Numbered from the stretch's first letter, positions 16,305-26,699 are shown. The stretch is DNA of 55,684 nt from Enemella evansiae (GCF_002250705.1 NZ_NMVP01000013.1:1-55684); one strand, 5' to 3'. A program made the numbers and translations. Notes: a model not told the origin generated them from the sequence alone.

Positions 16305-16838
16305 ATGTCAACACCCCGGCTGACCGTGACGTCCTATGTCGTACTGGGACTGCTGGCGCTGCGCGGGCCGTCCACCTCGTACGAGTTGAAGCGGGCGGTT
16401 GGGCATTCGGTGGGTTACTTCTGGCCCTTCCCGCATGCCCAGCTCTATTCCGAACCGCGGCGGCTCGCGGCCGCCGGGCTGCTCGAGGTGGACGAGGAGA
16501 CCGAGGGGCGCCGGCGGCAGACGTTCACGCTCACCGACGCGGGCCGGGAGGCGCTGCAGGAGTGGCTGGAGGCGCCGACCCCGGAGCAAATGCAGGTGCG
16601 TGACGTCGCGGAGCTGAAGCTCTTCTTCGGCGAGCTGACCTCCCCCGACGGGCTCCGCGCTCTGGCCGACGACCAGGTACGCCAGCACACCGAGCGGTTG
16701 CGGGTCTACTCGGAGATGGCCGAGCGCTTCGGCGACCAGCCCGAGGTCGCCGCCCGCCTGGTGCCCCTGCGGCTCGGCATCGCCCTGGAGGAGACGTCAC
16801 TGAAGTTCTGGACCGAGCTGCGCGAGGAGAACTTCTAG
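16305..16838 (+). CDS. PadR family transcriptional regulator
   Basis: A 177-residue regulator. The N-terminal winged helix is typical of PadR (VLGLLALRGPSTSYELKRAV, then FPHAQLYSEPRRLAAAGLLEV and RRRQTFTLTDAGREALQEWL). The C-terminal half (about 90-177) is the Vir_act_alpha_C-type helical dimerisation domain with ELKLFFGEL. PadR proteins usually repress detoxification or catabolic genes and release DNA on binding a phenolic or other hydrophobic ligand. The gene is divergent from the molybdoenzyme operon with a palindrome between them, so it is most likely the local repressor. The next gene starts 33 bases downstream on the same strand and may be cotranscribed. Confidence 0.9.
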   Translation: MSTPRLTVTSYVVLGLLALRGPSTSYELKRAVGHSVGYFWPFPHAQLYSEPRRLAAAGLLEVDEETEGRRRQTFTLTDAGREALQEWLEAPTPEQMQVRDVAELKLFFGELTSPDGLRALADDQVRQHTERLRVYSEMAERFGDQPEVAARLVPLRLGIALEETSLKFWTELREENF

Positions 16839-16871
16839 ACTGCAGGCACGGTTTCGAAGGCGAGGCGGCAG

Positions 16872-17605
16872 ATGCGGATCCCCCGGTTGCACGGCGAGAT
16901 CGAGCGCCGTCTGTTGGTGAACTATCGGGTGACACCGGAGTTCATCGCTCCGCTGCTGCCGGCCCCGTTTCGGCCGCAATTGCGCAACGGGTACGCCGTC
17001 GCCGGGATCTGCCTGATCCGGCTCGGCGCGCTGCGCCCCTCCGGGCTACCGGCGATGTTCGGGATGCGCAGCGAGAACGCCGCTCATCGGATCGCGGTGG
17101 AGTGGGACGGCCCGGGCGGTGAGCAGCGGGCAGGGGTCTGGATCCCCCGCCGGGACAGCAATTCCCGGCTCACGGTCGCGCTCGGCGGCCGGGCCTTTCC
17201 GGGCGAGCATCACCACGCCCGGTTCGATGTTCACGAGACCGACCAACGGTTGCGCGTGGCGTTCGCCGCCGATGACGGGACGGCCCAGGTGGGTGTCGAC
17301 GTCGCGGTCGACGATGACCTGCCCGAGTCGTTGTTGTTCGGGTCACTGGCCGAGGCGTCTGCCTTCTTCGAGCAGGGCGCGATCGGCTGGTCGGCGACCA
17401 GAGACCCGGCCCGGCACGACGGCCTGCGGCTGCGGACCATCGGCTGGCGGGTGGAACCGGTCCAGGTGCGCGTCGCGCAGTCGACGTTCTTCGACGACCC
17501 GGAGCGATACCCCCGCTGGACAATGCGCTGCTGATGCGCCGGGTACCGGTCGACTGGGAATCGGTGAGCAGCTTGCGCGCCGCCGGTGACGCCCCGATGC
17601 GCTGA
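16872..17605 (+). pseudogene. DUF2071 family gene with a single-base frameshift near the 3-prime end
   Basis: The uninterrupted frame gives 220 residues and stops at 17534 with an off-family tail RWTMRC. In the alternative frame from 17513 the sequence continues LDNALLMRRVPVDWESVSSL and ends at 17605, which is the expected end of this family. Adding one C to the five-C run at 17510-17514 restores ERYPPLDNALLMRR, so one base has been lost in that run. The N-part has LHGEIERRLLVNYRVTPEFIAPLLP, typical of DUF2071, whose function is not known. Either it is a recent pseudogene or a homopolymer base-call error. It follows padR by 33 bases, with GAGG before the ATG. Confidence 0.75.
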
Positions 17606-17624
17606 GGGGTCGGCGTCTTCCGTG

Positions 17625-19009
17625 TCAGTGGTCGTCGTCCGATCCGGCCCGCCTGGTGCGTAGGCGATGCCGTAGGTGGCGCCGTGGTCGGCGATTTCGG
17701 TCCAATCCCTGTGGTGGCAGGAACTCCGGCAGCCGGTCCTCGGGGTTGATCCGGACCTCCCAGCGATTCTCGTTGTGCAGCTGCTGATGGGACGGCTCCG
17801 CCAGGGCGTGGTGATGCGGGCAGAGCAGTACCCCGTTGTCCAGGCTGGTCGGTCCACCGGCCCAGACCGGCCGGATGTGGTGGGCGTCGCAACGCCGGGC
17901 CGGCTGATCGCAGCCGGGGAAGACACAGCCACCGTCGCGGGCGACGAGCGCGGCCCGCAGTTCACCCTCGAAGAACCGCTGCGTTTCACCCACATCCAGC
18001 GGAACGCCCATGGAGTTGAGGACCACCGGAATGATCTCGGCATCACAGGCGAGCAGGCGGAGCTGCTGGGCCGACATCGGGCCGGCGGGAGTGTCGATGC
18101 AGCCGATGCCGCGGCGCGGGGTTTCGTAGTCGACGGTCACGTTCACCCGGGCCGGTCCGAACCACGCGCCGGGGCGTGGCGGGCGTCGGCGTAGGCCTGG
18201 GCGAGTTCCAGCAGCGCGTCGGCGCGGCGCATCGCCCGCGACGGCCGGCCGCCGCACAGCCCGAAGGACGGACCGGTGCAATAGGACCCGCACACCGGTG
18301 GCTCCTCGGTCTTGTTCTTGTCCACCAACGAATCAAGCAACGCGGCCAGCTTCTCACCCTCGGCGGCCGGTACTCGGCGTTTGATGAGGGTGGAGCCCAT
18401 GCCGTCGTGGTTGAGGTGCAGTTCGCGGTTTCGGCGGGCGGCGTGCTCTTCGCGTTCCAGACGATGTTCCAGCAGGGCGTCGGCGTGGTCGGGATCGATG
18501 ACCTCTACGAGGCGGTTGCCGACCACGGCGAGCTCGGCGGGATCAAGTGTCAGGGCGTGCTCGACCATGCTGCACTCGGCGGCGGTTTCCTTGCCGGGTG
18601 TGAGGTCCGGCGGCAGATGTTTAAGCGCGGTGAGGATCGCCAAGGTCTGCCGGGGTGAGATCTGCGCGTCGGCCAGTGCCTGCCACACGATCGGTGCGCA
18701 TACCGTACGGATCGCTTCGCGCAGCACCCCGGCGGCGTGATTCGATGCGTAACCGTGGCGTTCCCGCATCCAGGTGGTGGTGCGGACTCCGTGCACGTGC
18801 TGGGCGGCGTCGCGGCTGTCGATGCTGGCCAGGGTCCGGGTGGTCAGGGCGTGGGTGCGGGCGGTGAGCTGTTCGTTGAGCTCGCCGAGTTCGAGTAGTT
18901 GTTCGTCGGTGAGGAGTTCATCGGTTTCGGCGAGGGCAGAACGCAGCAGCTCGTTGACCGTGGTGACGGTCTCGAGGATGGTGGCTGCGCTGCCGTTCAT
19001 ACCTCCCAT
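17625..19009 (-). pseudogene. DUF222/HNH endonuclease (13E12-like), frameshifted
   Basis: Two overlapping frames make one DUF222-HNH protein of about 460 residues. The N-part (from 19009; ATG 19000 is an alternative) contains the DUF222 helical region, including ALTTRTLASIDSRDAAQHVHG, and runs out at 18143. The C-part carries WFGPARVNVTVDYETP and an intact HNH motif CVFPGCDQPARRCDAHHIRPV with LLCPHHHALAE. The switch is at 18171-18174, where a run of four G on the plus strand needs one more to restore HAPGAWFG. DUF222-HNH genes are multicopy in actinobacteria, including REP13E12 of M. tuberculosis; their role is unresolved. A REP-like repeat lies 87 bases upstream of the start. Confidence 0.8.
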
Positions 19010-19095
19010 TCAATAGGAGGGGTCTGACACTTTCGGCCGGATTCCCTGTCCATGAAGAAGATACCGAAATCTGTGGACAACTTTTCCGGGGACTT

Positions 19096-19133
19096 GGCTT
19101 CGACTCGTCGTTCCTCCTCGCTCAGCCGGCGTA
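19096..19133. repeat. REP-like dispersed repeat, copy 1
   Basis: On the plus strand the element begins GGCTTCGACTCGTCG and ends CTCAGCCGGCGTAC. Its reverse complement matches the copies at 29714-29806 and 31511-31609. It sits upstream of the DUF222 gene at 17625-19009 and five bases after the TSUP stop. Confidence 0.7.
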
Positions 19134-19138
19134 CCCGT

Positions 19139-19963
19139 TCATCTCGACACGATGAACGGGAGGGCGGTGTCGTAGGCGAGTTTGAGGATGAGGACAGAGA
19201 CCACCACGAGGAAAACCTTGCGCACAAAGGAACTGCCGAGGCGTACCGCGGTCCGCGCGCCGAGCCAGCCGCCGGTGAGATTCGCCAGTGCCATGCAGCC
19301 GCCGACCAGCCAGAGCACCTCGCCGTGCGCACCGAAGACGATGATCGAGGCGATATTCGTTGCCAGGTTGGCGATCTTGGTGCGGGCGCTGGCCTCCAGG
19401 AAGCCGTAGCCGAGCACGGCGACCAGTGCGATCAGGAAGAACGAGCCCGTACCCGGCCCGAGCAGCCCGTCGTAACCGCCGACCGACAGCCCGATGGCGC
19501 CGGTCCGCCAGGCCTGCGCCCAGCCCGTGTGCCGCGGCGCGTGCTCCAACCCCAGCGTCGGCCGGAAGATCGTGAACAACCCCACCGCGATCAGCGCGAC
19601 CAGCACGATCGGGGTCAGGTACGCCTTGGGGATCAGCCGCGCTGCCAGCGACCCGAGCGTCGATCCCAACGCGGCCAGCAGGACCAGCGGCAGCACCCCC
19701 AGCCAGTCCACCGTCACCGAGCGCAGATAGGTGATCGTTGCCGCGACCGTACCGGCCACCGAGGACACCTTGTTCGTGCCCAGCACGTCCCCGGTCGGGG
19801 TATCGGCGGGCAAGCCGATCAGCAGGCTGGGCAGCTGCACCAGTCCCCCGCCGCCCACCACGGCATCCACCCAGCCAGCCACCAGGGCCGCACCCATCAG
19901 GCCGAGCAGGGCGTACCAGGGCACCGGCAGATCGAGCACCATCAGGACCAGCGGGGAGATCAC
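19139..19963 (-). CDS. TSUP family (TauE/SafE) membrane carrier
   Basis: A 274-residue membrane protein with about eight hydrophobic segments in two repeated halves, as in the TSUP family. The half-motifs are GAALVAGWVDAVVGGGGLVQ (near residues 24-43) with LGTNKVSSVAGT, and LSVGGYDGLLGPGTGSFF with KIANLATNIASI. Members export sulfite, sulfoacetate or related organosulfur anions, but the specific substrate cannot be read. The GTG at 19963 has GGGG upstream. It lies 75 bases downstream of lysE on the same strand, past a possible terminator hairpin, and ends next to a REP-like repeat. Confidence 0.88.
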   Translation of the reverse strand: MISPLVLMVLDLPVPWYALLGLMGAALVAGWVDAVVGGGGLVQLPSLLIGLPADTPTGDVLGTNKVSSVAGTVAATITYLRSVTVDWLGVLPLVLLAALGSTLGSLAARLIPKAYLTPIVLVALIAVGLFTIFRPTLGLEHAPRHTGWAQAWRTGAIGLSVGGYDGLLGPGTGSFFLIALVAVLGYGFLEASARTKIANLATNIASIIVFGAHGEVLWLVGGCMALANLTGGWLGARTAVRLGSSFVRKVFLVVVSVLILKLAYDTALPFIVSR

Positions 19964-20006
19964 TGGCCCCAGTCTGCTGTAACTGTTTTATGCATCTCAA
20001 CCCTTA

Positions 20007-20036
20007 CAGCGCCCGCTGCAACAACAGCGGCGGCTG
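20007..20036 (-). terminator. Hairpin after lysE
   Basis: CAGCGCCCGCTG and CAGCGGCGGCTG pair at 10 of 12 positions around a six-base loop, just after the lysE stop. It probably ends the proS-lysE transcript, although no U-tract follows. Confidence 0.4.
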
Positions 20037-20037
20037 A

Positions 20038-20670
20038 TCAGTTCTTGGACCCGGACAGCGCCGCCCAGCCGGCCATCCCGAAGAACACCGCCGCCGACCC
20101 TTTCGCCAGCGCACGGGCTCCGTTCCGACTGCGGATGAAGCCGCCGATCGCACCGGCCAGCAGCGACCAGATCCCGTCGATCAGCAGACCGCAGGCGGTG
20201 AACACCAGGCCGAGCACGAGCAGCTGCGGCCCCAACGGCCGGGCCGGATCGGCGAACTGCGGCAGGAAAGCGATGAAGAACAGCGCGACCTTCGGGTTGG
20301 TGATCCCGACCAGGAAACCCGAGCGCAGCTCGGCCCCGAGCCGGGGCGCCACCACGACCTCCTCGGGTGCGGCCGGGTCGTCGTTGCGGTGCCGCCACGC
20401 CTGGATTCCCAACCAGAGCAGGTAGATCACGCCGATCCACTTGATCACCTGGAACAGCGTGACACTCGCCGCGATCACCGCCGCCAGACCGGCGGCGGTC
20501 GCGATCGCATAGAGCAGGGTCGCGGTCTCCACCCCGATCGCGCAGCGCAGCGCCGACGCGCGCCCGTCCCGGGCACCGCGGGCCAGCAGGAAGACCACAT
20601 TCGGCCCCGGCAGCAGCGCCAGCAGCACCGCCGCCAGCACGAAGCCCAGCAGGTGGGCCTGGTCAGGCAC
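20038..20670 (-). CDS. LysE/RhtB family exporter
   Basis: A 210-residue LysE-type translocator, normal family length, with about six hydrophobic segments. The signature [28 protein letters not shown] is seen near residues 19-46, and [22 protein letters not shown] in the middle. Members export basic, neutral or hydroxylated amino acids, or homoserine lactones. The GTG start at 20670 overlaps the proS stop by eight bases, so it is likely translated by coupling with prolyl-tRNA synthetase. A link between proline charging and amino-acid export is possible but unproven. The upstream gene offers no separate promoter room. Confidence 0.9.
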   Translation of the reverse strand: MPDQAHLLGFVLAAVLLALLPGPNVVFLLARGARDGRASALRCAIGVETATLLYAIATAAGLAAVIAASVTLFQVIKWIGVIYLLWLGIQAWRHRNDDPAAPEEVVVAPRLGAELRSGFLVGITNPKVALFFIAFLPQFADPARPLGPQLLVLGLVFTACGLLIDGIWSLLAGAIGGFIRSRNGARALAKGSAAVFFGMAGWAALSGSKN

Positions 20671-22459
20671 CGCTCTGCCCCGACGCGCCCCGGACCACCT
20701 CGGCCACCCGGGTGACCGCCTCGTCGACCGGGATCTCCTGCTTGTCCCCGGTACGCCGATCGCGCAGCTCGACCACGCCGTCGGCCAGCCCGCGGCCGAC
20801 CACCAGCGCGGTCGGCATGCCCATGATCTCGGCGTCGGCGAACTTCACCCCCGGGGAGGCCTTGCGGTCATCGAGCAACACCCGGATCCCCTGCTGGGTC
20901 AGGGATTCGGCGATCTCCGTCGCCTTCGCCAGCAGCTCCTCGCCCTTGCCGGTGGCGAGCACCTGCACGTCATAGGGGGCCAGCGCCCGCGGCCAGCTCA
21001 GTCCCTTGTCGTCGCAGGTTGCCTCGGCCACCGCGGCGACCGCCCGGGAGACGCCGATGCCGTAGGAGCCCATCGTCACCGTGGCCTGTTTGCCGTTGGC
21101 GTCGAGCACCTTGAGGCCCAGCGCGTCGGCGTACTTGCGGCCGAGCTGGAAGATGTGGCCCATCTCCATCCCGCGGGCCAGCTCCAGCGGACCGGAGCCG
21201 TCGGGTGCGGGGTCGCCGGCCCGGATCTCGGCGACGTCGAGCACCCCGTCGGGGGTGAAGTCGCGGCCGCAGACCAGATCGAAGACGTGCTTGCCGGGCT
21301 GGTTCGCACCGGTCACCCAGGCGGTCCCGGAGACCACCCGGGGGTCCACCAGATACCGCACCCGACCGGCGGCCTCGTCGCCCTCGAGGTCCCCGACGCC
21401 GAGCACCTGCGGACCGATGTATCCCTTGACCAGTTGGGGATACGTCGCGAAGTCCTCCTCGGCGAAGGGCTCGACCACGGCCGGCTCGACCGCCGCCTCC
21501 AACCGCTTGGCATCGACCTCCCGGTCACCGGGCAGTCCGACCGCCAGCGGCGCGCGGGTCCCGTCGGGCTGACGCAGCATGAACACCACGTTCTTCAGCG
21601 TGTCGGCGGCCGCGTAGTCGCGGTCGGGGAACAGCTTCCGGGCGGCCTGCACCAGGGTCTCGATGGTCGGGGTGTCCGGGGTGTCCTCGACATGTGCGGC
21701 GGGCGCGTCGTCGAACGGGATCGGCTCGGGTGCGGCGACCTTGACGGCCTCGACGTTGGCGGCGTACCCGCCCGGGGAGCGGACAAAGGTGTCCTCGCCA
21801 TTTGCTGCCACGGCAAGGAATTCCTCCGACGCCGAGCCGCCCATCGCACCAGAGGTCGCCTGCACGATCACGTAGTCGAAGCCGAGCCGGTCGAAGACCT
21901 TGATGTAGGCCTCGCGGTGCTTCTGGTAGCTGGCCTCGAGACCGGCGTCGTCGATGTCGAAGGAGTAGGAGTCCTTCATCACGAACTCGCGGCCGCGGAG
22001 CAGCCCGGCGCGCGGCCGGGCCTCGTCGCGGTACTTGATCTGGATCTGGTACAGCGCCAGCGGGAGATCCTTGTAGGAGGAGTAGAGATCCTTCACCAGC
22101 AGGGTGAACATCTCCTCGTGGGTCGGCCCGAGCAGCATGTCGTTGTCGCGGCGATCCTTGAGCCGGAACAGATTGTCGCCGTATTCGCTCCACCGGTTCG
22201 ACGCCTCGTAGGGCTCGCGCGGCAGCAGCGCCGGGAAGCGGACCTCCTGGGCGCCGATCGCGTTCATCTCCTCGCGGACGATCTCCTCGACCCGCTGCAG
22301 CACGGTCAGGCCCAGCGGCAGCCAGGAGTAGATGCCCGGCGCCACCCGGCGGATGTAACCGGCCCGGACCAGCCACCGGTGGCTCGGCACCTCGGCGTCG
22401 GCCGGATCCTCCCGCAGGGTCCTCACGAACAGCTCCGACATCCGTGCGACCTGGGTCAC
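20663..22459 (-). CDS. proS: Prolyl-tRNA synthetase, bacterial type
   Basis: A 598-residue class II synthetase that charges tRNA(Pro). Motif 1 region ([24 protein letters not shown]), motif 2 ([25 protein letters not shown], broken here at about residues 105-130) and motif 3 ([18 protein letters not shown]) are visible. The editing insertion domain lies at about 225-400 and removes mischarged alanine. An anticodon-binding domain follows with [17 protein letters not shown]. The GTG at 22459 ([15 protein letters not shown]) is chosen because GGAG lies seven to eight bases upstream; the longer frame adds unrelated residues. The catalytic core appears complete. Confidence 0.96.
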   Translation of the reverse strand: MTQVARMSELFVRTLREDPADAEVPSHRWLVRAGYIRRVAPGIYSWLPLGLTVLQRVEEIVREEMNAIGAQEVRFPALLPREPYEASNRWSEYGDNLFRLKDRRDNDMLLGPTHEEMFTLLVKDLYSSYKDLPLALYQIQIKYRDEARPRAGLLRGREFVMKDSYSFDIDDAGLEASYQKHREAYIKVFDRLGFDYVIVQATSGAMGGSASEEFLAVAANGEDTFVRSPGGYAANVEAVKVAAPEPIPFDDAPAAHVEDTPDTPTIETLVQAARKLFPDRDYAAADTLKNVVFMLRQPDGTRAPLAVGLPGDREVDAKRLEAAVEPAVVEPFAEEDFATYPQLVKGYIGPQVLGVGDLEGDEAAGRVRYLVDPRVVSGTAWVTGANQPGKHVFDLVCGRDFTPDGVLDVAEIRAGDPAPDGSGPLELARGMEMGHIFQLGRKYADALGLKVLDANGKQATVTMGSYGIGVSRAVAAVAEATCDDKGLSWPRALAPYDVQVLATGKGEELLAKATEIAESLTQQGIRVLLDDRKASPGVKFADAEIMGMPTALVVGRGLADGVVELRDRRTGDKQEIPVDEAVTRVAEVVRGASGQSGA

Positions 22460-22536
22460 GGGCACTCCTCCACTCGGCTCACAGCGTTCGGCGGGGTACG
22501 CCGAATGCCCCACCGTCCTGGGGCACGAGCGGCAGC

Positions 22537-23280
22537 CTACCGCCCGGGGACCTCCGGGCCGACCTGAAAAATGCCGAGGGTGATCTGATCCGGGTCGGTG
22601 ACGGACAGGAACGGGAACCCGCCCACGGTGGTGATCTCCCCCACCGGATGCCCGGCGGCCTGCAGGCGCGCCGCGACCTCGGCCAGCGGTTCCTCGGTGC
22701 GCAGCCCGAGCTGGACCATGATCGGGCCCTGCTCGGGGCTCTGGCCGCGGCCCTCGATCGCGATCGCCCCGCTGGCCTCGTCACCGAACATCACCAGCCA
22801 GAGGTTGTCGCCGCGGGCGATCGGGCGGAAACCGAAGATCTCGAACAGACCCACCGCGTCGTCGGGATTGCTGCTGTGGTGCAGCGCGAGCACGTCCAGC
22901 GCGTGATGCGGATAGTCCGAGCCCTGGTCGTCGGGATCGCGGAAGCTCTCCGCGATCCAGAGGGTACGCCGATCCGGTGCGGTCACCGAGAGTCCGGGGA
23001 AGTCGGTGTCGCTGATCCGGCGGGCGGCGAGCCCGGCCACCCGGACCGCCTGCTCGGCCGCGTCCAGATCGGTGGTCTCCAGGGTGAGCTCGCTGCGACC
23101 GGGCCGGGCCGGGCCCTCCGCGGGGAACAGCGCGACCATCCCGCCGCGGCCCCACACGAACGCCGCGCCGTCGCCATCGCGACGGACGGTGCGGTGCAGC
23201 CCGACCACCTCCAGGAAGGCGCTCATCCGCTCGACATCGTGGGTCGGGCGGTACAGACAGACCACGAAATCTGCGGTCAC
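22537..23280 (-). CDS. Two-domain VOC (glyoxalase/bleomycin resistance) protein
   Basis: A 247-residue protein with two vicinal-oxygen-chelate modules (about 1-125 and 128-240). The second begins [27 protein letters not shown] and closes with [20 protein letters not shown]. Metal ligands are not obvious in all four expected positions, so the enzymatic role is uncertain; the family includes glyoxalases, dioxygenases and antibiotic-sequestering proteins. The GTG at 23280 has GGGAGGAA five bases upstream, a strong ribosome-binding site. It is on the same strand as proS, 77 bases upstream of it, and downstream of the GNAT gene. Confidence 0.8.
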   Translation of the reverse strand: MTADFVVCLYRPTHDVERMSAFLEVVGLHRTVRRDGDGAAFVWGRGGMVALFPAEGPARPGRSELTLETTDLDAAEQAVRVAGLAARRISDTDFPGLSVTAPDRRTLWIAESFRDPDDQGSDYPHHALDVLALHHSSNPDDAVGLFEIFGFRPIARGDNLWLVMFGDEASGAIAIEGRGQSPEQGPIMVQLGLRTEEPLAEVAARLQAAGHPVGEITTVGGFPFLSVTDPDQITLGIFQVGPEVPGR

Positions 23281-23335
23281 GATTCCTCCCAGGGGGCCGG
23301 TTCCGGTCGTTCCCCTCAGCCTAGCGAGGCACCGT

Positions 23336-24187
23336 TCAGTAGAGGACGGTGGCGAACTCCCCCACCTGTTGAAATCCCACCCGGGCGTAGGTCGCGCGCG
23401 CCGGCGCGTTGAAACTGTTCACATACAGCGAGATCGTGTCGGCCTGTTCCCGAGCCAACCGCACCACCGCCGCCATCGCCGGCGCGGCGAGCCCCTGCCC
23501 GCGCAGCTCCGGGCTGAGCCACACCCCCTGCACCTGGGCCACCCCCTGGGCCACCGAGCCGATGTCGGACTTGTAGATCACCCGATCGTCCTCGACGATG
23601 CCGAACGCGCGGCCCTGCTGGATCAGCCGGCGGACGTAACTCAGGTACGGCCCGCGGTCGCCACCGACCAACGGGGACACCCCGACCTCCTCGGTGTACA
23701 TCCGCACCGCGGCATCGAAGTACGCCTCCAGATGTTCCGGTCCGATCCGGATGACCCGCTCATCAATCGGCACCACGGGCTCGCCCGCGATCGCCAGCAT
23801 CGGCTGGCTGCGGCGTACCTCGCGTACCGCCGACCAGGACCGTCCCCACTTCTCGGCGGACAGTTCCCACAGCGTGAGCGCCTGGTCGGCCGGCCCGACG
23901 ATCGAACTGCAGCGGCGTACCCCCGACCCGGCGACCACGAATGCGGCCAGCGCCTCCGCGTCGGCCTCCACCGGCACCAGATTGGAGCCGCAGTGGCACA
24001 TCGCGACCAGTTCGCCGTCGCGGAAGTGACCGAGCACCGGACAGCCGAGCCGCCAGGCGTCCAGACCGTAGGCCTGCACCCGGGCGGCGACGAAGACGTG
24101 CGCCACCGGGTCGCGGCCGAGCAGTTGCCAGGCGTCAGCCAGATCGCCGTCGTCGAGGGTGCGTACCTCGGTGTGCAGGATGGTCAC
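23336..24187 (-). CDS. GNAT acetyltransferase with N-terminal DUF4081 domain
   Basis: A 283-residue protein. Residues ~1-130 match the DUF4081 type that precedes a GNAT domain in actinobacteria (ARVQAYGLDAWRLGCPVLGHF). The C-terminal GNAT fold has the acetyl-CoA loop GVWLSPELRGQGLAAPAMAAVV, where RGQGLA is the Q/RxxGxG/A motif, followed by YVNSFNAPARATYARVGFQ. The neighbouring ispG and RIP1 genes place it with M. tuberculosis Rv2867c in a conserved cluster. Its substrate is unknown. It lies 15 bases downstream of ispG and is likely cotranscribed with dxr-rip1-ispG. Confidence 0.88.
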   Translation of the reverse strand: MTILHTEVRTLDDGDLADAWQLLGRDPVAHVFVAARVQAYGLDAWRLGCPVLGHFRDGELVAMCHCGSNLVPVEADAEALAAFVVAGSGVRRCSSIVGPADQALTLWELSAEKWGRSWSAVREVRRSQPMLAIAGEPVVPIDERVIRIGPEHLEAYFDAAVRMYTEEVGVSPLVGGDRGPYLSYVRRLIQQGRAFGIVEDDRVIYKSDIGSVAQGVAQVQGVWLSPELRGQGLAAPAMAAVVRLAREQADTISLYVNSFNAPARATYARVGFQQVGEFATVLY

Positions 24188-24202
24188 CGGGTGCTCCGTG
24201 GC

Positions 24203-25342
24203 TCAGGCGCCGGCGACGCTGACCTCCGGGGAGCCGGACGGCAGGTCGTCGGCCAGCCGCATCGCCTCCTCGATCAGGGTTTCCACGATCTCGGCCTCCT
24301 TAACGGTCTTGATCACCTCGCCCTTGACGAAGATCTGACCCTTGCCGTTGCCGGAGGCGACACCCAGGTCGGCCTCCCGGGCCTCGCCCGGCCCGTTGAC
24401 GACGCAGCCCATCACGGCAACCCGCAGCGGCGCGTCCAGCCCCTCGAGTCCGGCGGTCACCTTCTCGGCCAGGGTGTAGACGTCGACCTGGGCACGGCCG
24501 CAGGACGGGCAGGAGACGATCTCCAGCTTGCGCGGACGCAGGTTCAGCGATTCCAGGATCTTGGTGCCGACCTTGACCTCCTCGACCGGGTCGGCCGACA
24601 GCGATACCCGGATGGTGTCGCCGATGCCCTGGCTGAGCAGCGCGCCGAAGGCGGTGGCGGACTTGATCGTGCCCTGGAAGGCGGGGCCGGCCTCGGTGAC
24701 GCCCAGGTGCAGCGGCCAGTCGCCGCGTTCGGCGAGCAGCTGGTAGGCGCGCACCATCACCACCGGGTCGTTGTGCTTGACCGAGATCTTGAAGTCGTGG
24801 AAGTCGTGCTCCTCGAACAGCGAGGCCTCCCAGACCGCGGATTCGACCAGCGCCTCGGGGGTCGCCTTGCCGTACTTGGCGAGCAGCCGCTTGTCCAGCG
24901 AGCCGGCGTTCACCCCGATCCGGATGCTGACCCCGGCGTCCTTTGCGGCCTTCGCGATCTCACCGACCTTGTCGTCGAAGGCCTTGATGTTGCCCGGGTT
25001 CACCCGGACCGCGGCGCAGCCGGCGTCGATCGCGGCGAAGACGTACTTCGGCTGGAAGTGGATGTCGGCGATCACCGGGATCTGCGAGTGCTGCGCGATC
25101 TCAGGCAGCGCGGCGGCGTCGTCCTGGCTCGGGCAGGCGACCCGGACGATGTCGCATCCGGCCGCGGTGAGCTGGGCGATCTGCTGCAGGGTGGAGTTCA
25201 CATCGGTGGTCTGGGTGGTGGTCATCGACTGCACCGAGATCGGCGCATCGCCGCCGACCAGCACGTCACCGACCTTGATCTGGCGGGTCTTGCGGCGCGG
25301 CGCCAGTACCGGCACGACCTCGGGTGTGGGCAGATCAGTCAT
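24203..25342 (-). CDS. ispG: 4-hydroxy-3-methylbut-2-enyl-diphosphate synthase
   Basis: IspG (GcpE) performs the penultimate step of the MEP isoprenoid pathway, converting MEcPP to HMBPP with a 4Fe-4S cluster. The 379-residue product has the TIM-barrel start [19 protein letters not shown] and [14 protein letters not shown]. The cluster cysteines are in [13 protein letters not shown] (about residues 279-291) and [20 protein letters not shown] (about 305-324). The length is normal for an actinobacterial IspG. It is downstream of dxr and rip1, the order seen in mycobacteria, so two steps of the same pathway flank the site-2 protease. Confidence 0.97.
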   Translation of the reverse strand: MTDLPTPEVVPVLAPRRKTRQIKVGDVLVGGDAPISVQSMTTTQTTDVNSTLQQIAQLTAAGCDIVRVACPSQDDAAALPEIAQHSQIPVIADIHFQPKYVFAAIDAGCAAVRVNPGNIKAFDDKVGEIAKAAKDAGVSIRIGVNAGSLDKRLLAKYGKATPEALVESAVWEASLFEEHDFHDFKISVKHNDPVVMVRAYQLLAERGDWPLHLGVTEAGPAFQGTIKSATAFGALLSQGIGDTIRVSLSADPVEEVKVGTKILESLNLRPRKLEIVSCPSCGRAQVDVYTLAEKVTAGLEGLDAPLRVAVMGCVVNGPGEAREADLGVASGNGKGQIFVKGEVIKTVKEAEIVETLIEEAMRLADDLPSGSPEVSVAGA

Positions 25343-25382
25343 GGATCCATTCTCTCGTCACGGAATCAGAAAGAGCTACGGG

Positions 25383-26690
25383 TCAGAAGAGTCTGAGCGG
25401 GTTGAAGATGTCGGCCAGGATCAGCACCGCACCGGACAGCGCGATGAAGGCGAAGACGGCGTACGCCACCGGCAGCATCTTGGCGGTGTCCAGGTGCCCG
25501 GGGTCGGGGCGGTTGAACAGCTTCGCCGCGCCGCGCCGGATCCCCTCGATGATCGCGCCCAGGATGTGGCCGCCGTCCAGCGGCAGCAGCGGGACGAAGT
25601 TGAAGATCGCCACGAACAGGTTGACGTTGCCGAGCAGGGCCATGAAGGTGGCCACCTTGTCCCCGGCGGTGAGCTGGTCGGTCGCGGAGATCTCGCCGGC
25701 CGCCCGGCTGGCGCCGACGATGCTCATCGGACCGTAGACATCGCGCGGCTTGCCGGTGACCATGTCGACCGCGGTGTTCCAGACCTTCACCGGGAACTGG
25801 GCCAGCACGGCGGCGGAGGTCTTGGTCATGTCCACCATCTGGGTGACCACCATGCCGGGGCCGCCGCGGACCATCTCCGAGCGCGGGACGAAGCCGAGGA
25901 AGCCGGCCTCCACCTTCTTGCCCGGATCCCATTCGGACTGGACGCCGTTGATCACGGTGTTCACCGGGGTCAGCGGCACCTGCTGGCCGCCACGCTCGAC
26001 GACGATCGCGGCGGCCCCGTCCCGGTTGTCGCGGATCATGTCCTGCAGCTGCTGCCAGTCGGCGATCTGGACGCCGTTGAAGGAGACGATCCGGTCGCCG
26101 TCCCGCAGCCCGGCCGCGGCGGCCGGGGTCTGCGGATCCCCGGGCTGGCAGGTCTGCTGGTCGGGCCGGTCGGCGGGGACGATGCACTGGCTGACCGCGC
26201 CGACCACCGGCTGCGGCTGGTTGATGCCGTGGATGCCGAAGACGCCCCAGAGGATGAAGAAGGCCAGGATGAGGTTCATCAGCGGGCCGCCGATCATCAC
26301 GATCAGCTTCTGCCAGGTCTTCTTCTGGTAGAAGAAGCGGCCGTCGTCGGCGGGATCGATGTCGGCCCATTCGGCCTCCCGGCCGGCGTCGATCAGCGAG
26401 GCCAGCGGGTTCGCCGAGGTGCCGGAGTTGCGTACCTTGCCGGTCTTCTTCTCCGGCGGGTACATCCCGATCAGCTTCACATAACCGCCGAGCGGGATGG
26501 CCTTGACGCCGTAACGGGTCTCACCACGCTTGACCGACCAGAGGGTCTTGCCGAAGCCGACGAAGTATTCGGTGACCTTCACCCCGAAGAGCTTGGCCGG
26601 CACCATGTGGCCGACCTCGTGCAGCGCGATCGAGGCCATGATCAGGGCGAAGAAGAGGATCGCCCCGCCGATGTAGATCAGCATGTCCAT
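25383..26690 (-). CDS. rip1: RIP1-type site-2 zinc protease (RseP family)
   Basis: A 435-residue intramembrane metalloprotease that cleaves anti-sigma factors or other membrane substrates after a first cut. The zinc motif HEVGHM is at about residues 25-30 in the first membrane segment. A PDZ domain lies at about 185-270 with DGDRIVSFNGVQIADWQQL. The second catalytic motif LLPLDGGHILGA is at about 365-376. GGPLMNLILAFF marks the second membrane segment. The gene starts nine bases after dxr and precedes ispG, as in M. tuberculosis (Rv2870c-Rv2868c). Length and motifs indicate an intact, active enzyme. Confidence 0.95.
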   Translation of the reverse strand: MDMLIYIGGAILFFALIMASIALHEVGHMVPAKLFGVKVTEYFVGFGKTLWSVKRGETRYGVKAIPLGGYVKLIGMYPPEKKTGKVRNSGTSANPLASLIDAGREAEWADIDPADDGRFFYQKKTWQKLIVMIGGPLMNLILAFFILWGVFGIHGINQPQPVVGAVSQCIVPADRPDQQTCQPGDPQTPAAAAGLRDGDRIVSFNGVQIADWQQLQDMIRDNRDGAAAIVVERGGQQVPLTPVNTVINGVQSEWDPGKKVEAGFLGFVPRSEMVRGGPGMVVTQMVDMTKTSAAVLAQFPVKVWNTAVDMVTGKPRDVYGPMSIVGASRAAGEISATDQLTAGDKVATFMALLGNVNLFVAIFNFVPLLPLDGGHILGAIIEGIRRGAAKLFNRPDPGHLDTAKMLPVAYAVFAFIALSGAVLILADIFNPLRLF

Positions 26691-26699
26691 GCGCGCTCG

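Noticed and set aside
7910..20036. Prophage or genomic island with integrase
   Set aside because: No integrase, phage structural gene, tRNA or attachment site was found; genes are metabolic and regulatory.
22460..22536. T-box or other riboswitch upstream of proS
   Set aside because: Only 77 bases separate the VOC stop from the start, with no recognisable T-box sequence or antiterminator.
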